This document shows positions 1-10,590 of a stretch of 64,000 bases of DNA, piece after piece. The notes under the pieces were generated by a model that made no database searches, had not been told where the DNA came from, and saw only the letters and a list, made by a program, of their open reading frames with translations. The position numbers and the translations under genes are program-made. The stretch comes from Septoria linicola (Eukaryota > Ascomycota > Dothideomycetes > Mycosphaerellales > Mycosphaerellaceae), in the NCBI GenBank assembly GCA_024114885.1, contig CP099419.1, positions 3,844,001 to 3,908,000 of the forward strand, in the 5' to 3' direction. The number at the start of each line of letters is the position of its first letter. The stretch's first letter is position 1.

Positions 1-501
1 TCGACTCCGGAAGGCCGCAAGGTGCGTGGCCGCAGATATCCATGGGGTGTCATCGAAGTCGACAACGAGGAGCACTGCGATTTCGTCAAGCTCCGACAAA
101 TGCTCATTCGCACACACATGGAGGACCTTAAGGAGCACACGAACAACTACCTTTACGAGAACTACCGATCTGACAAGCTTACATCGATGGGTGTCGCTCA
201 AGACCATAGCGTGTTCAAGGAGGTCAACCCAGCGGTCAAGCAAGAGGAAGAGCGTTCGCTACACGAGCAGAAGCTAGCAAAGATGGAGCTCGAGATGAAG
301 ATGGTCTTCCAGCAGAAGGTCCAAGAAAAAGAGAACAAGCTCAAGCAGAGCGAAGAGGAGCTATATGCCCGTCACCGCGAGATGAAGGAGCAGCTCGACC
401 GCCAGCGACAAGAGCTGGAGGAGAAGAAGCAACGCATCGAGAGTGGACGACCGATCGAGGAGAAGAAGGGCCGCAAGGGTGGCTTCTCGCTCAGAGGCTA
501 A
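1..501 (+). CDS. aspB: Septin, AspB/Cdc3 class, 3' part only
   Basis: C-terminal 166 residues of a septin; the gene runs off the left edge of the window and is open from base 1. Septins are GTP-binding proteins that build filaments and rings at septa and hyphal tips. Visible are the end of the G domain (RGRRYPWGVIEVDN, the conserved septin unique element) and then a long charged coiled coil (about residues 75-150) ending in a Lys/Arg-rich tail, GGFSLRG. The length and sequence of the coiled coil match the Aspergillus AspB / yeast Cdc3 group rather than the short-tailed Cdc10 group. Stop TAA at 499-501. No intron is needed in this part. The gene converges on the GH2 gene downstream. Class assignment is from memory of the family; that it is a septin is certain. 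Confidence 0.93.
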   Translation, partial: STPEGRKVRGRRYPWGVIEVDNEEHCDFVKLRQMLIRTHMEDLKEHTNNYLYENYRSDKLTSMGVAQDHSVFKEVNPAVKQEEERSLHEQKLAKMELEMKMVFQQKVQEKENKLKQSEEELYARHREMKEQLDRQRQELEEKKQRIESGRPIEEKKGRKGGFSLRG

Positions 502-1162
502 GCTGCTCCGAGCAAGGTGACATGGGTTTTGAGCGCGGTCTTTGTCCTGGAGTTGGGCGTGGCACGCACGAGGAGCTGTGGTCAGACGGACGTGCAGCTT
601 TATCGGTGATGGCATGTCTGCTCTTGCTGGTACTGGTGGGATGGTCTGTGGAGAATCGAGAATTTGTCGTGGCGCTGCGAGCAGGACTGGCTACTAATGT
701 CACTAATCTACATTACCACTACAAATACCTCGTCAACGCTCGCACGGCCAGCCATCCAACGCCTCAACTGCTCGACCACCACCTTTCCCCGACCTTCTGT
801 CTCACGAAAAGCCTACTGCCATGGACTGGATGGGATTCTGATGTTGTGATACCACGGAGCCTTGACACTTTATTTGCTTCTTGTATTGCACTAGTCTGGC
901 TGACTTTCCTTGTGTTTAAAAGAAGATATAGCGACGGTATTAGTATAGGACACAGATCAGCTACTCCACTGTCCTCCTTCGTGGTCTATCAATGATGGTG
1001 GGGCCATGGGACTTGTATCACTCGGCATCAGTTGTATCTACAACATTACGCTCATAGCCGCTGCTTGTTCTCCGAGCGGGAATTCCTTGAAATTGTCCCG
1101 GGAAGAATTGCTTGAGGGACTATAGGAACTCAGATTTGGCGTGCATACACGAAAACAGCTCA
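502..1162. other. Convergent intergenic region, septin / GH2
   Basis: Gap of 661 bases between two converging genes, expected to hold both 3' UTRs. Open frames here (for example 522-995 on the plus strand) have no recognisable domain and composition like non-coding DNA. No repeat or RNA gene seen. Confidence 0.6.
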
Positions 1163-3429
1163 TCACCACCCGCCCGGTACGCCTCCTCCCCCAGTCGTTC
1201 TCGCAGGCCCAGCAGGCATCCAAACATACTGGTCATAGTATGAAGGATTCCAAGGCGTCGCAGCAGAGGTGTAGACAGCAGTAGCGCTGAACACTGGCGC
1301 AGTCACGTTGCTTCGCGCAGCACTTGCATCGTAGAGAGCCTTGATATCTGCATTCCACTGCTCTAGCTGGGGTCTGATGATGCGGCGATCATAAGTCAGC
1401 ATGCCGTTGACTTCGCCTTCCACATCGGTCGTTTGCGTCCAGACACCGCCGGCGCAAGAGTACAGCTCGACTTGTGAGAGGAGTTCGGTGAGGAGGAAGT
1501 GGCCGCGGTAGTTCCAGATGTCGAGAGTCTCGTCGATTTCGTAGGTTCGGTTGATTTCGTTGATGGCTTGTTCTACTTTCCACAGATTTTGGGCGGAGAC
1601 GTTGTGTCCGGTGCCGCCGAATTCTCCTTGGAAGCCGATGCGGCTGGGGTCGTGGGGCGAGCTGTTGATGCTGTAGAAGGGTGTTCCGCACTGTGGGTTC
1701 GCGTAGTGCTAAAAAGTAACAAATCGAAGGTCAGCAGTGTCTCAGTCATGTCTTGCGTGTCTCTGCGCTGCTCCTATGCCGATCTGGACAATGGTTGCCG
1801 CAACATTGACAGAATAGACAGAGACATGTAGGGAAGAAGGGTGCCTTCTGGCAGTCGCTTTACGTACGTGGTTGTCACTGAAGTCTCCGGCGCCGTGGTC
1901 GTACCAGCCGCTGTTGGCGTTGACAAGGCGGGTCGGGTCTAGCTGCCTGACGATGTCTGTGAGTCCGAATTCAGGATATGGCTGGGTGGTGAGCTGGCCC
2001 CATCCTTCGTTGTACACGACCCATGAGAATATAGAAGTATAGGAGCGGAACTGTGTGACGAGAAGCTCGAGTTGTCGCTGAAATTCCTGTTGTTGTGCTG
2101 CATCGGGGAGTATGGTGACTGTAGTACAGTCGTCCAGCGTGCGCGATTGACTAGGCCGCAAGGCTGGCATGTCCTGCATTACGAGTAGACCCATGCGATC
2201 GGTAGCTTCATAGAAGAGTGGCGACTCCACCTTGATCTGTACGCACATATCAGTGACGTTCACAACACGCTATATGGCTGACATACATGTTTCCGTAGCA
2301 TGTTGTAGCCAATGTTCTTCAGAACCTCTAGGTCGTATACCATGGCCTCGTATGTGGGAGGAGTGTGCAAACCATCCGGCCAGTATCCTTGGTCAAGAGT
2401 GCCAAAGGGGAAGTACGAGGCACCATTGAGCAGGATGCGCTGCACACCGTTAATGTCACCTCGAGAAATAGTCCTGAAGCCAGTGTAGCTCTGGATCTCA
2501 TCATCGGCAACTTTGACGACTATATCGTAGAGGATAGGAGACTCCGGCGTCCATAGCTGGACAGCATCGACCTTGAAGCTGAACGGAGAACCAGCACTTC
2601 CACTGCCAGTAGCCACAATGTTTGTGGTGTTCTTCTCGTAGACAGTGACCTGTACATCAGAGGTCGCATTGTCGGATGCTATCGCTGTGATGTTGAGGTT
2701 ACCGTTGCTGTCCCCGTTGATGTCAAGCGACTCGATGTAGGTCAATGGTACGGACTCCAACCAGACTGTTTGCCAGATTCCGCTGCAAGGTCTGTAAAAG
2801 ATGTGGGAAGGCCGCAAAGTCTGCTTGCCTATTGGGATGACAAAGTCGCCCGAGTCTGTAGGATCATGCACGAACACAATAAGCTCGTTCTCGCTGTCAG
2901 CTCTGAGTGCATCTGTGACATCCACAGAGAATGCAAAGTAACCTCCTCGGTGGAACGTAACATTTTGGCCGTTCACGTATACCGTAGCTTCATAGTCGAC
3001 AGAGTCGAAATTGAGCAGCACCCGGTCGCCAGTCCAGTTTGATGGCACTGTGAAAGTGGTTCGATACCATGAGTAGAGTACGTCTTCTCCTTGAATTCCT
3101 GAAAGGCCGGACTCCAGACAGAATGGTACAAGGACTTCTCTAGGCAGATCCTGGCCAAATGGAGGATCGTTCAGAGCATCGAGGCCCGAGGCGTTGCTGT
3201 ATTGCCAGATGCCATTCAAATTCTGCCACTGATCACGTTTGAGCTTCGGTCGTGGATGCTGTGGCCAAGGATTGAGGCCGACTTGAGCAGTCCACTCGGT
3301 ATCGAGTGGTGGTGTCTGGAGCTGATATGGCTGCGTAGCATTCGGACTCTGTCGCGCGAAATGAAGCGGCTGATGTGCGGCAACAACACCTGCAAGAGGA
3401 GTCGCATAGATAGCAAGAGAGAAATGCAT
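1163..3429 (-). CDS. Secreted glycoside hydrolase family 2 protein
   Basis: Three exons: 3429-2287, 2236-1868 and 1708-1163, all joined in phase 0, giving 685 residues. An N-terminal signal peptide (residues 1 to about 19, hydrophobic, ending near VVAAHQ) predicts secretion. Next come a GH2 sugar-binding jelly roll (about 60-230), an immunoglobulin-like domain (about 235-340) and a TIM barrel. The acid/base Glu lies in VVYNEGW (about E458) and the nucleophile in FQGEFGG (about E533), both intact. The family includes beta-galactosidases, beta-mannosidases and beta-glucuronidases; the exact substrate cannot be read from sequence. Intron 1 is an ordinary 50-nt intron (GTATGT...GTACAG). Intron 2 is a 159-nt introner-like element (separate entry). 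Many N-glycosylation sequons fit an extracellular enzyme. It lies upstream of, and in the same direction as, the galactonate dehydratase-like gene in a small catabolic neighbourhood. Confidence 0.9.
1709..1867 (-). mobile_element. Introner-like element copy A (intron 2 of the GH2 gene)
   Basis: This 159-nt intron starts GTACGTAAAG and ends TTACTTTTTAG. It aligns along its whole length with the 159-nt intron at 6917-7075 in an unrelated gene. Shared blocks include CACTGCTGACCTTCG (branch-site region), GCGCAGAGACACGC and CATGTCTCTG. The last two hold an 8-base inverted repeat (TGTCTCTG / CAGAGACA) that can fold into a stem, a property reported for fungal introner-like elements. Spliceosomal introns of unrelated genes normally share only splice signals, so this points to a copied intron. 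Confidence 0.85.
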
Positions 3430-4458
3430 TGGGTCCTAAAACGGTGACGGTCCTTAATATCAGCACGACGAGAAATACTTTTGGCATCGATGGAATGCTC
3501 AGAAGCAGTTTAGTAGTCCTGTGCAGTCAGCACCAAGAACACACAGATCCCGGTTGCTAAATCAGCCCTCGTGGTCAGGTCTGTCCTGCCATAGACATGA
3601 TGTGCGCTCCTGCAGTGGGTAACATGCTTCCACATCCTTGATCATCTTCATTTGATTTGCCTGGATGACAGCTTGTAGAGCTCTGTGCTAGAGTCATTTC
3701 GGCATGTGAGACAGCTTGAGCTTCGTGCTGCAGAAGATCGTCGTGAGGAGAAGTGTGTCCACCTCGCGAGAAATCCACATCTTTGGGACCGTCTAAAAGG
3801 TGCGTCTTGTGATGCAGCCATTGTCAAAGCTTCAGCAGATGAGGTCGCACAGCATGCGGAGACGAACAAGACCCCATGGCTCGACCATCTCGACCGTGAC
3901 AAGCACGGGTCACGCACTTCTACACTTTCGTGGTGGAATTCCTGCGCAGGACGAACGAGGTGGAGAGCTGTCGAAGAGGAGTGAGGAGTGCATGAATCAA
4001 TGATAGAACTACTGGACGCCTTGCGGGCGGAGCTGTTGCCGTGGTCCCGTGCTGCAGTCGCGTTCACACATCGCGAGCTGGACAGTTCTTCACGCGTGGT
4101 CAACCGAAGCGATCAAGCACTTGCCAGAGAGCTGCGACAGTACAACTGGATGTCTCGGTCGCGAGGACGAAAGTCTGCGTGATGCAGTATATAGAGACAC
4201 AAGAGCACGAGCTGTTGCGATGGAGTGACGCACACAGACAAGCACGCTAACTTACAGCTGAGCAGAAGCAAACAACGAGGCGAACCACAATGGACGCTGG
4301 TCCAGACGTGCGTGCAACATCTAGTTGCAGCCGTCTGCGACAAAGATCATGAGGAAGTATAAACAGTCAGTGTGGAGCTCGACAACTACAGGCTATCGGA
4401 CAGCAACTGTCCTCCTGCAACACCATACAACTCTAGTCCTACCGAGTCGACTCTACAA
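3430..4458. other. Upstream region of the GH2 gene; no clear gene
   Basis: About 1 kb between the GH2 start and the end of the next minus-strand gene, presumably including the GH2 promoter. Several short overlapping frames exist on both strands (3648-4103 minus, 3685-3984 plus, 3988-4182 plus). The last encodes a 64-residue Arg-rich peptide that looks faintly protein-like but matches nothing I know. No supported gene. Confidence 0.45.
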
Positions 4459-5601
4459 CTACCACTCTCGGATTTCTCCCCCAGGCCCAACAAAGTGCGG
4501 GCTGCGCCACGCCTTGACATTACTCGAGGCTTCCCTGACGGCCTCCTCATCAATCTCGATTCCTAGGCCTGGTCCGGTCATCAGCTTGATATAGCCGTCT
4601 TTTACATCCCATACCTCTGGGTTCTTGTGGTAACTGGTCAAATCTGAGCCTGAAATATTGTAATGAATTCCAAGAGGCATTTCCTGAATAGCGAAGTTCG
4701 CGCAAGTGGCATCCACTTGCACGCTGGCCGCCATAGCTATCGGGCCGAGAGGGCAGTGTGGTGCAAGCGCAATATCATATGCTTCGGCCATTTTGGCGAT
4801 ACGATACGTCTCAGATATACCACCACAATGTGCGATATCAGGCTGTAGTAAATCGACGCACCGAGCTTCCAGAAAGGGCTTTACATCCCACCGACTATGC
4901 AATCTCTCGCCCAGAGCGATAGGCGTGCTGGTGTGTCGGCATAGTTCTTTGATACCTTCGACATTCTCTGATAGCAATGGCTCCTCAATGAAAAGCAATC
5001 GTTCGGGCTCCAGGAGTTTGGCCAATTGCTTTGCCATCGGCTTGTGCACACGCCCATGGAAGTCTACGCCAGCGTCAAGGCCCAGAGACCTGACTGTCTT
5101 AACACGCTCTAGACACGCATCGAGCTTGTTGGGTGAGTCAAGCCAGCCAAGATCCTCTGTGGCGTTCATCTTCACTGCTGTGAAGCCGGCTGCGAGCCTT
5201 CCCTTGGCCATAGCCTCCACATCGTTGGGACGGTCGCCTCCAATCCAAGCATATACTTTGAGCTCGTTGCGAACCTTACCGCCAAGAAGCTGATAGATTG
5301 GCAGATTCAGCTTGAGTGCTTTCAGATCCCACAAGGCTATGTCTACTCCCGAAAGCGCTGACATGATTACAGGGCCACCTCTGTAAAAGCCCATGCGATA
5401 CCCCAGCTGCCAGATGCTTTCGATGTCGTCGGCTTCTTGCTCTACGAATCTCTCGGCGAAGGCATCGAGACAGCCTTCTACAGCTTCGGTATGACCTTCT
5501 AAACTAGCTTCTCCCCAGCCCACGTTGCCGCCGGCGTCTGTGATCTTCACGAACAGCCATCTTGGAGGGAGTCGAAAGTACTCGATTGTCTTGATGAGCA
5601 T
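4459..5601 (-). CDS. D-galactonate dehydratase-like enzyme (enolase superfamily)
   Basis: Single-exon gene, 380 residues, closely resembling bacterial DgoD, which dehydrates D-galactonate to 2-keto-3-deoxy-galactonate. All active-site residues known from DgoD are present at a constant offset of three: metal ligands D180, E206 and E232, general base/acid H182 and H282, and E307. Supporting motifs are VDFHGR, FIEEPLL, GERLHSRWD and LAPHCPLGP. The N-terminal capping domain (1-125) begins with the DgoD-like LPPRW. The length equals that of the bacterial enzyme. The lack of introns and high similarity to bacteria raise the possibility of horizontal transfer, though intron-less fungal homologues of this superfamily exist. 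Likely cytosolic; it may act with the neighbouring GH2 enzyme in galactoside use (inference). A TATA-like TATATGCATATAA lies only about 20 bases before the ATG, so the leader may be short or initiation may lie elsewhere. Confidence 0.88.
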   Translation of the reverse strand: MLIKTIEYFRLPPRWLFVKITDAGGNVGWGEASLEGHTEAVEGCLDAFAERFVEQEADDIESIWQLGYRMGFYRGGPVIMSALSGVDIALWDLKALKLNLPIYQLLGGKVRNELKVYAWIGGDRPNDVEAMAKGRLAAGFTAVKMNATEDLGWLDSPNKLDACLERVKTVRSLGLDAGVDFHGRVHKPMAKQLAKLLEPERLLFIEEPLLSENVEGIKELCRHTSTPIALGERLHSRWDVKPFLEARCVDLLQPDIAHCGGISETYRIAKMAEAYDIALAPHCPLGPIAMAASVQVDATCANFAIQEMPLGIHYNISGSDLTSYHKNPEVWDVKDGYIKLMTGPGLGIEIDEEAVREASSNVKAWRSPHFVGPGGEIREW

Positions 5602-6641
5602 ATTGGAAGGGTTCCAGAGCTATATGCATATAAGGACTGTCCAAAAGTGTGAAGCAGAAGAGAAGTCTGATGGCTCTGGTTGCTCCACATCCCGTCCCAC
5701 GCTACAATGTCAAAGGATGGGGAGCCTAACTAACTTAGTGGGTACTGCTCAAAGCCTGGGGCGAGCTGTGCCGAAGAGGCCGACTGTCTCTTGGCGACGC
5801 GTCAAAAGCCGATCAAGGCCTTCACAGTCGACAGCACGATTGCAGTACAGCTATGCTGAGATGGCTATATTAATGACTCTGCGTAAGAAGGCGTCAAGGG
5901 GGGTGTACTGTGCGGATTGGCTCGTGACAGACTCACGCTAGCTTATGACTTCTTCACAGGCCAGCTGGCCTTGACGAACACGATATCATTGGTAGTGGTA
6001 TGAGTCACGCTAGAGCATAACCGCTCGTGATTCTTCATGGCTGCATCGTCCGATACATGCAAATACGAGGACCCCAGCTTCGCGTGAAAAGCAATGGTTC
6101 TGCGACCGAGCATATGTCAGCCTCAGAAGAACTCTTCTTGGGCAGGTCGCTCCGTTGTTAGACGATTGATTGGCAGACTCAGTCGTGAGGCTAGCAAATG
6201 TCTTGCAGTTCCGAGGATGCAGTCGATTGCATCGTCGGTTGGTATGTATTGATAGAAGGCATCGTGCAGGGGTGTTTGTCGAGCTGAGGTTCTGCGCTGA
6301 GTCTAGTTAGACCGGTCGGACGGTGTCAGCACAGAGCCGCATGCGAACGAGCCGAAGGCCTTGGGCAGAGGAAGTACGTACTGCGCATAAATGTCTGCAG
6401 TGCGAGTCCCGTGTTATGCCAATCAAACCAGATCGAAATGATAATATCAATTGCGAGCGACTCTGCAGCGTTAGGATCTAGATCTCAAACTAGCATCAAT
6501 GAGCATGTGAGAATGAGCTCTGATTGGCAACATGATTGCATCGATGAGAACACTGTCGAACTCGTGTCAACATATCTAGCTCTGATATCTCTATGATTTG
6601 CCCCTTAATTGCGCAGAAATGTTCAAGCGTGATTGCCGATA
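5602..6641. other. Intergenic, upstream of the galactonate dehydratase-like gene
   Basis: About 1 kb that should contain the promoter of the minus-strand gene ending at 4459 and the 3' UTR of the hydrolase. Only short frames without recognisable domains (for example 5525-5941 and 6411-6596 plus). No repeats or RNA genes noticed. Confidence 0.5.
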
Positions 6642-7827
6642 CTACCCCACGGCCACTGCATTCAGGACGTTCTGCAGGTGCATCTTCGAATATCTGGCTT
6701 GCGGCGCGAACGCTTGATATGCATGCGGCAGGCCAGGATACGTGTGAAACTCTGTTGGCACTTGCGCATCGATCAAGCGGCTCGCAAACTTCGTGTCCTC
6801 ATAGATGAAGATGTCTAGCTGACCGCAATCGATGTATGTCGGCGGTAGTCCTGCCAAATTTTCCGCTCGAGCTGGTGCTGCATACTCAGAGACGGCTTTG
6901 AGGTCCGCGGATCCGGCTAAAAGTAACAGGTCGAAGGTCAGCAGTGTCTCGCTCACGTCTCGCGTGTCTCTGCGCTGTTGCTATATTGATCTGCGTGCAA
7001 GGTGCCACAGCTTCGGCACAACAGGCAGAGACATGCGTACGAGGAACGATGCCTTCTAGCATTTGCTTTACTTACATTTATCTCCTAGAAGTGCACCCCA
7101 GCCTGTGAGGTTGTCGTTGACTTTCCATGTGGCGAGGTCTTCAATGCCAGACAACGGCTTGTTGTTTCGGTCATCGAGCATGGGGAAGATCAGGATTTGC
7201 TTAGCGACGGGAGGCGAGAGGTTCTGGTCGCGGGCGAGAAGGCAGGTGCCTGCTGCGAGGCCACCGCCCGCGGACTCCCCAATGACAATGATCTTGCTCG
7301 CGTCAATGCCGAAGCGTTCTGCATTCTGGCTGAGCCACTGCAGCCCGGCGAAGCAGTCATAGACAGGCGTGGGATGAGGCTTCTCAGGCGCTAACCGATA
7401 CCCCATCGCGAAGACAGGAAGTCCAGTCTCCTCGCACTTTTTGGCAGTGCTCTTCTCGAAGACATCGATAGATCCCAAAATCATGCCGCCACCGTGGATG
7501 TGGTACAGTGCTTTGCTGTTGCTGGATGACCCAGCTTTGTTGCGAAACTCAGCTATGGTAAGCTCTGCGCCATCGAAGCTCTTGAACGTATGGTTTGTTC
7601 TTGTCACAGACGAGGGAAATGGAATGGACGCGTTCATCTGCGAAAACATGGCATTGGACGATTCGCGACGTCCAAGCGCATCGCCGACTGGAAGCTGGTC
7701 GTAAATCAGTATCCCGATCTCTACGTCTCAATGGGTCAATGTCGCGGCATACCTGGGGTCTGGCACCCATCGCCTCGGCGATGCCGGCGAAGGCAACCGC
7801 GACCTCGGGATCGTAGGCCAAAGGCAT
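6642..7827 (-). CDS. Alpha/beta hydrolase, hormone-sensitive-lipase (HGGG) type
   Basis: Three exons, 7827-7753, 7694-7076 and 6916-6642, giving 322 residues. The family hydrolyses short acyl esters; substrate unknown. Oxyanion-hole motif HGGG at about 92-95, nucleophile elbow GESAG with Ser at about 166, catalytic Asp in the QLDIFIYED stretch and catalytic His in LPHAYQ near the C-terminus, so the triad is complete. I start at the MPLAYDP methionine because relatives begin this way and it gives the right reading phase; an in-frame extension upstream to 7932 is possible. Intron 1 is 58 nt (GTATGC...ACCAG). Intron 2 (7075-6917, phase 1) is an introner-like element. No signal peptide in this model, so probably intracellular. 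Confidence 0.88.
6917..7075 (-). mobile_element. Introner-like element copy B (intron 2 of the hydrolase gene)
   Basis: 159 nt, GTAAGTAAAG...TTACTTTTAG. Same length as copy A and similar to it from end to end, including the branch region CACTGCTGACCTTCG, the inverted repeat TGTCTCTG / CAGAGACA, and the 5' block CTAGAAGGCA. By eye roughly three quarters of positions match copy A. It sits in phase 1, whereas copy A sits in phase 0. The host gene is unrelated to the GH2 gene, so shared descent of the hosts cannot explain the similarity. Confidence 0.85.
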
Positions 7828-9044
7828 TGTAAAGGCGGACAATCGTTGCGGAATGATCTGAAGGTCGTCTGTGGCAAGGAGGTAACGTAGAATACGCGTA
7901 GCTGCTTGATGTATGTGGTGCAGAGCGGCCACTACTGATATGATATAGTCCTGTCCTGTAGCTCAGCTCGCCTCGGTCTCGTACGCAAAAGCGCCGCAGC
8001 GCCAATAGGACCACGCGCCTTGCCGTAGCATCAGGTAGCATATAGCCGTAGGAAGCTGAGCAATCATAACTACTCCCCTCCGGTTCTCCGGCAGTCAGTC
8101 AGCTAATTCGCTGTGGCCATGTTTGCGTGCGCATGATTAGACCTGATTAAAGGACCAAGAGGCGCTGAATTTAGCCCGTGAGCTGCCATCGACTATGCTT
8201 CCGGAGCCGACGAGAGCGAAAGACCCCCACAGTGATCTCGCCAACAGGGCACTATACCTTTCCTACGCTTGCAATAGATAACACAGCGAGGCGGCTCGAT
8301 GACGCTGAAGTCGTTGTCGAGTGCTTCATCAGTATGGAGTGCTCCGCTCGTGGTCCGGAGAATGAATCAGCAGCGGCGTACCCCGCTGTGAGAATATCGC
8401 AGCAAGTCGACACAGATCGCGATGCTAGCATTGATAGTTCATCTTCGGCGCTGTCGTTGACAGCTTTTAGCTCGTACAAGTGTACCTCGCAGAGGATAGT
8501 TTGATCGGGACTGCTGTACGTGGCGCGTCTTGTTCATGCATCAGCCAGTTCACCTCCGCTGTCAACAATCGTGTAGCAAGCGTGTCAAGGACATTTTATA
8601 GACTGGAGCGATCTGACAGTGAAGCGTAGCACTCGTGAGCGGAAGGACACGATTGGGCTGAGTCTGGTTGTTGTGATGATTGTGGTTGTAAGAGTTGTGT
8701 CAATGAGATCGCCGAAACGTGGACGCGTCGCGCAAAGCTTTTCTCCACCACTTTCCTACACCATTGTCCTGAACTCCATCTTCCTCGACATCGGGACCAT
8801 GTCGATCCCACTTCTGTCTCTACCCAGCTATTGTCGTAGTCACTCACCCTTCACAATGCTCACTATCGGCACTCCTCCAAATTCCGGGCACGTTTTGGTC
8901 CGTGGGTGAACAGGACCTGTCAAGGGTGAATGAGTCTTGTGGCGGGTCCCGCGTGTCTATCAACGCTGTAGACTTCGATGTTCAACCTTTCTTCTCACAA
9001 TGACATGACCTCTTACTCACCCAGAAGCACCAACGTCACGCAAG
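7828..9044. other. Divergent intergenic region, hydrolase / MOSC gene
   Basis: 1.2 kb between two divergent starts, so expected to hold both promoters. Frames such as 8178-8504 and 8619-8909 (plus) and 8596-8847 (minus) have no recognisable protein content. Confidence 0.5.
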
Positions 9045-10380
9045 ATGGCCCTTGCAAATGTGAACATCGCCAAGGAGCGATGCGATAGCCTCGAAGTGGC
9101 TCCCATACCAGAATCTGGCATTATTCTCCAGATTCGCACTGGCAAGAGGCAATCCCTCGGACCAAATCAATCTGCAATCGCCAAGTCAGAAGTCGAAGGC
9201 TCTGTCCATGCTGGGTCTACTGGACTGGAAGGCGATGAGCATGTCTATAAATTTCACGGCGGCCTTGATCGAGCGATTCATCAATATGATGCCAATCACT
9301 ACTCGGACTGGCGAGCAGAACACCCTCTCGTTCCTGGCCTTTTTGATATTGGAGGTTTTGGCGAGAATCTCACTGCCACTAACATGACCGAAGAAAACGT
9401 GTGCATTGGTGACTTATATCGCATTGGCGAGACTGTGCTGGTGGAGGTCAGTGAGCCACGTAATCCCTGCTACAAGCGCAACATTCGCTTTCAATGGCCG
9501 CGAGCACTTAAGCGCATACAGCGTACAGGTCGTGTGGGCTGGGATTTTCGAGTGCTCCATACTGGTGCGATCAAGACAGGCGACAGCATTTCTCTGGTGG
9601 AGCGACCGCTTCCACGCTGGTCGGTCATGAATGTGCAGCGAGTGATACAGGGCAAAGCAGTACCGCTACCACTTCTGGAAGAATGTACCGCGTTGACTGT
9701 GCTTACGGAAAAGTTCAGAGATATGGCGCGCCGACGACTGGAATTTGCGCCAAAGACATACACACTTGTGGCCGTTGATACGCTCACGCCCCGTCTTAAG
9801 CAATTCACATTCATTCTCCGAGAGTCGTTGAAGCTTGCGAATCCGACCTTCCGCCCACTTGCCTTTGCTCAGATACGTTGGGGCGTTGCTCAGGCAAGCT
9901 ACCACGATGTACTGCAAGGCGCGGGGCGAACGCCTAGATCTACAGCATGTCGTGCCGCCTAGCTCAGCGAAGACCAAGATCTACTGTTGCGGCCCAGTTC
10001 GACTAATGCGAGCATGCAAGCAAACTACAGATGACCTGGGATACGCAGAACACATGACGCATTTCGAGGACTTCAGCAGGCCCCCAACAACTAGCGACCT
10101 AGGTGAGCCATTCGGAGTCGAGGTCCACGAGCCCGACGCCGACCGTCAGGAAGTACTACAAGTATCCTCTGATCAGACCTTGCTACAAGTGTTGCATGAA
10201 GCGGGTTTTGATAATGTAATGTCCAGCTGTCGCACCGGCGGCTGCGGCGCGTGCAAGGTGACCTTGTGCGCAGGTCAGGTGAAGTTCAAAAGCACTGTGC
10301 TTAGCGAGACGGAAAAGACTTCGGCATTGCAGAGCTGCGTTGATCGGGGCGTTGCAAGGATCCGCATCGAGATCGACTGA
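9045..10380 (+). pseudogene. MOSC-ferredoxin reductase fusion lacking its flavin/NAD domain
   Basis: Two pieces in different frames. Piece 1 (9045 to about 9880) encodes a MOSC domain (about residues 20-200: KFHGGLDRAIHQY, GGFGENLT, EPRNPCYK) and a short helical segment, then only the first strand of a phthalate-dioxygenase-reductase-type FAD domain (FRPLAFAQIRWG). Piece 2 (about 9895-10380) resumes at the end of the NAD domain (KIYCCGPVRLM) and contains a plant-type 2Fe-2S domain with all four cysteines (SCRTGGCGAC and the later LQSCVDRG). Full-length relatives have roughly 110 more residues between these pieces, carrying the flavin and NAD sites. An internal deletion of about 330 bases with a frame change near 9880-9900 explains this. 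A 50-nt intron (donor GTCGTT near 9824, acceptor TTTGCTCAG) could rejoin the frames, but the product would still lack the reductase core. Such proteins are thought to move electrons, or act on N-oxides and molybdenum-cofactor substrates; this copy is probably inactive. Confidence 0.72.
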
Positions 10381-10590
10381 ATGCAATGGTTCATCGCAAA
10401 CATGCTGTCCCATCATGCTATGCGGCTGCCTGAATGGCACAGAAGGTCATGATGTTTGATGATTGGCGCTCTTCACGGCGGCCGTGAATGCGTATGGCGT
10501 ACGCGCTATGCTGATATCAAGAGAGCGATTTGACGCAGCGAAGGAGCATTAAGTACATTCCAGCACAGCCAATCACGCAGAAATTGTAGC

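Noticed and set aside
3648..4182. Frames on both strands upstream of the GH2 gene
   Set aside because: Ser/Arg-rich low-complexity translations without known motifs; one 64-residue peptide (3988-4182) looks slightly protein-like but cannot be tied to a gene.
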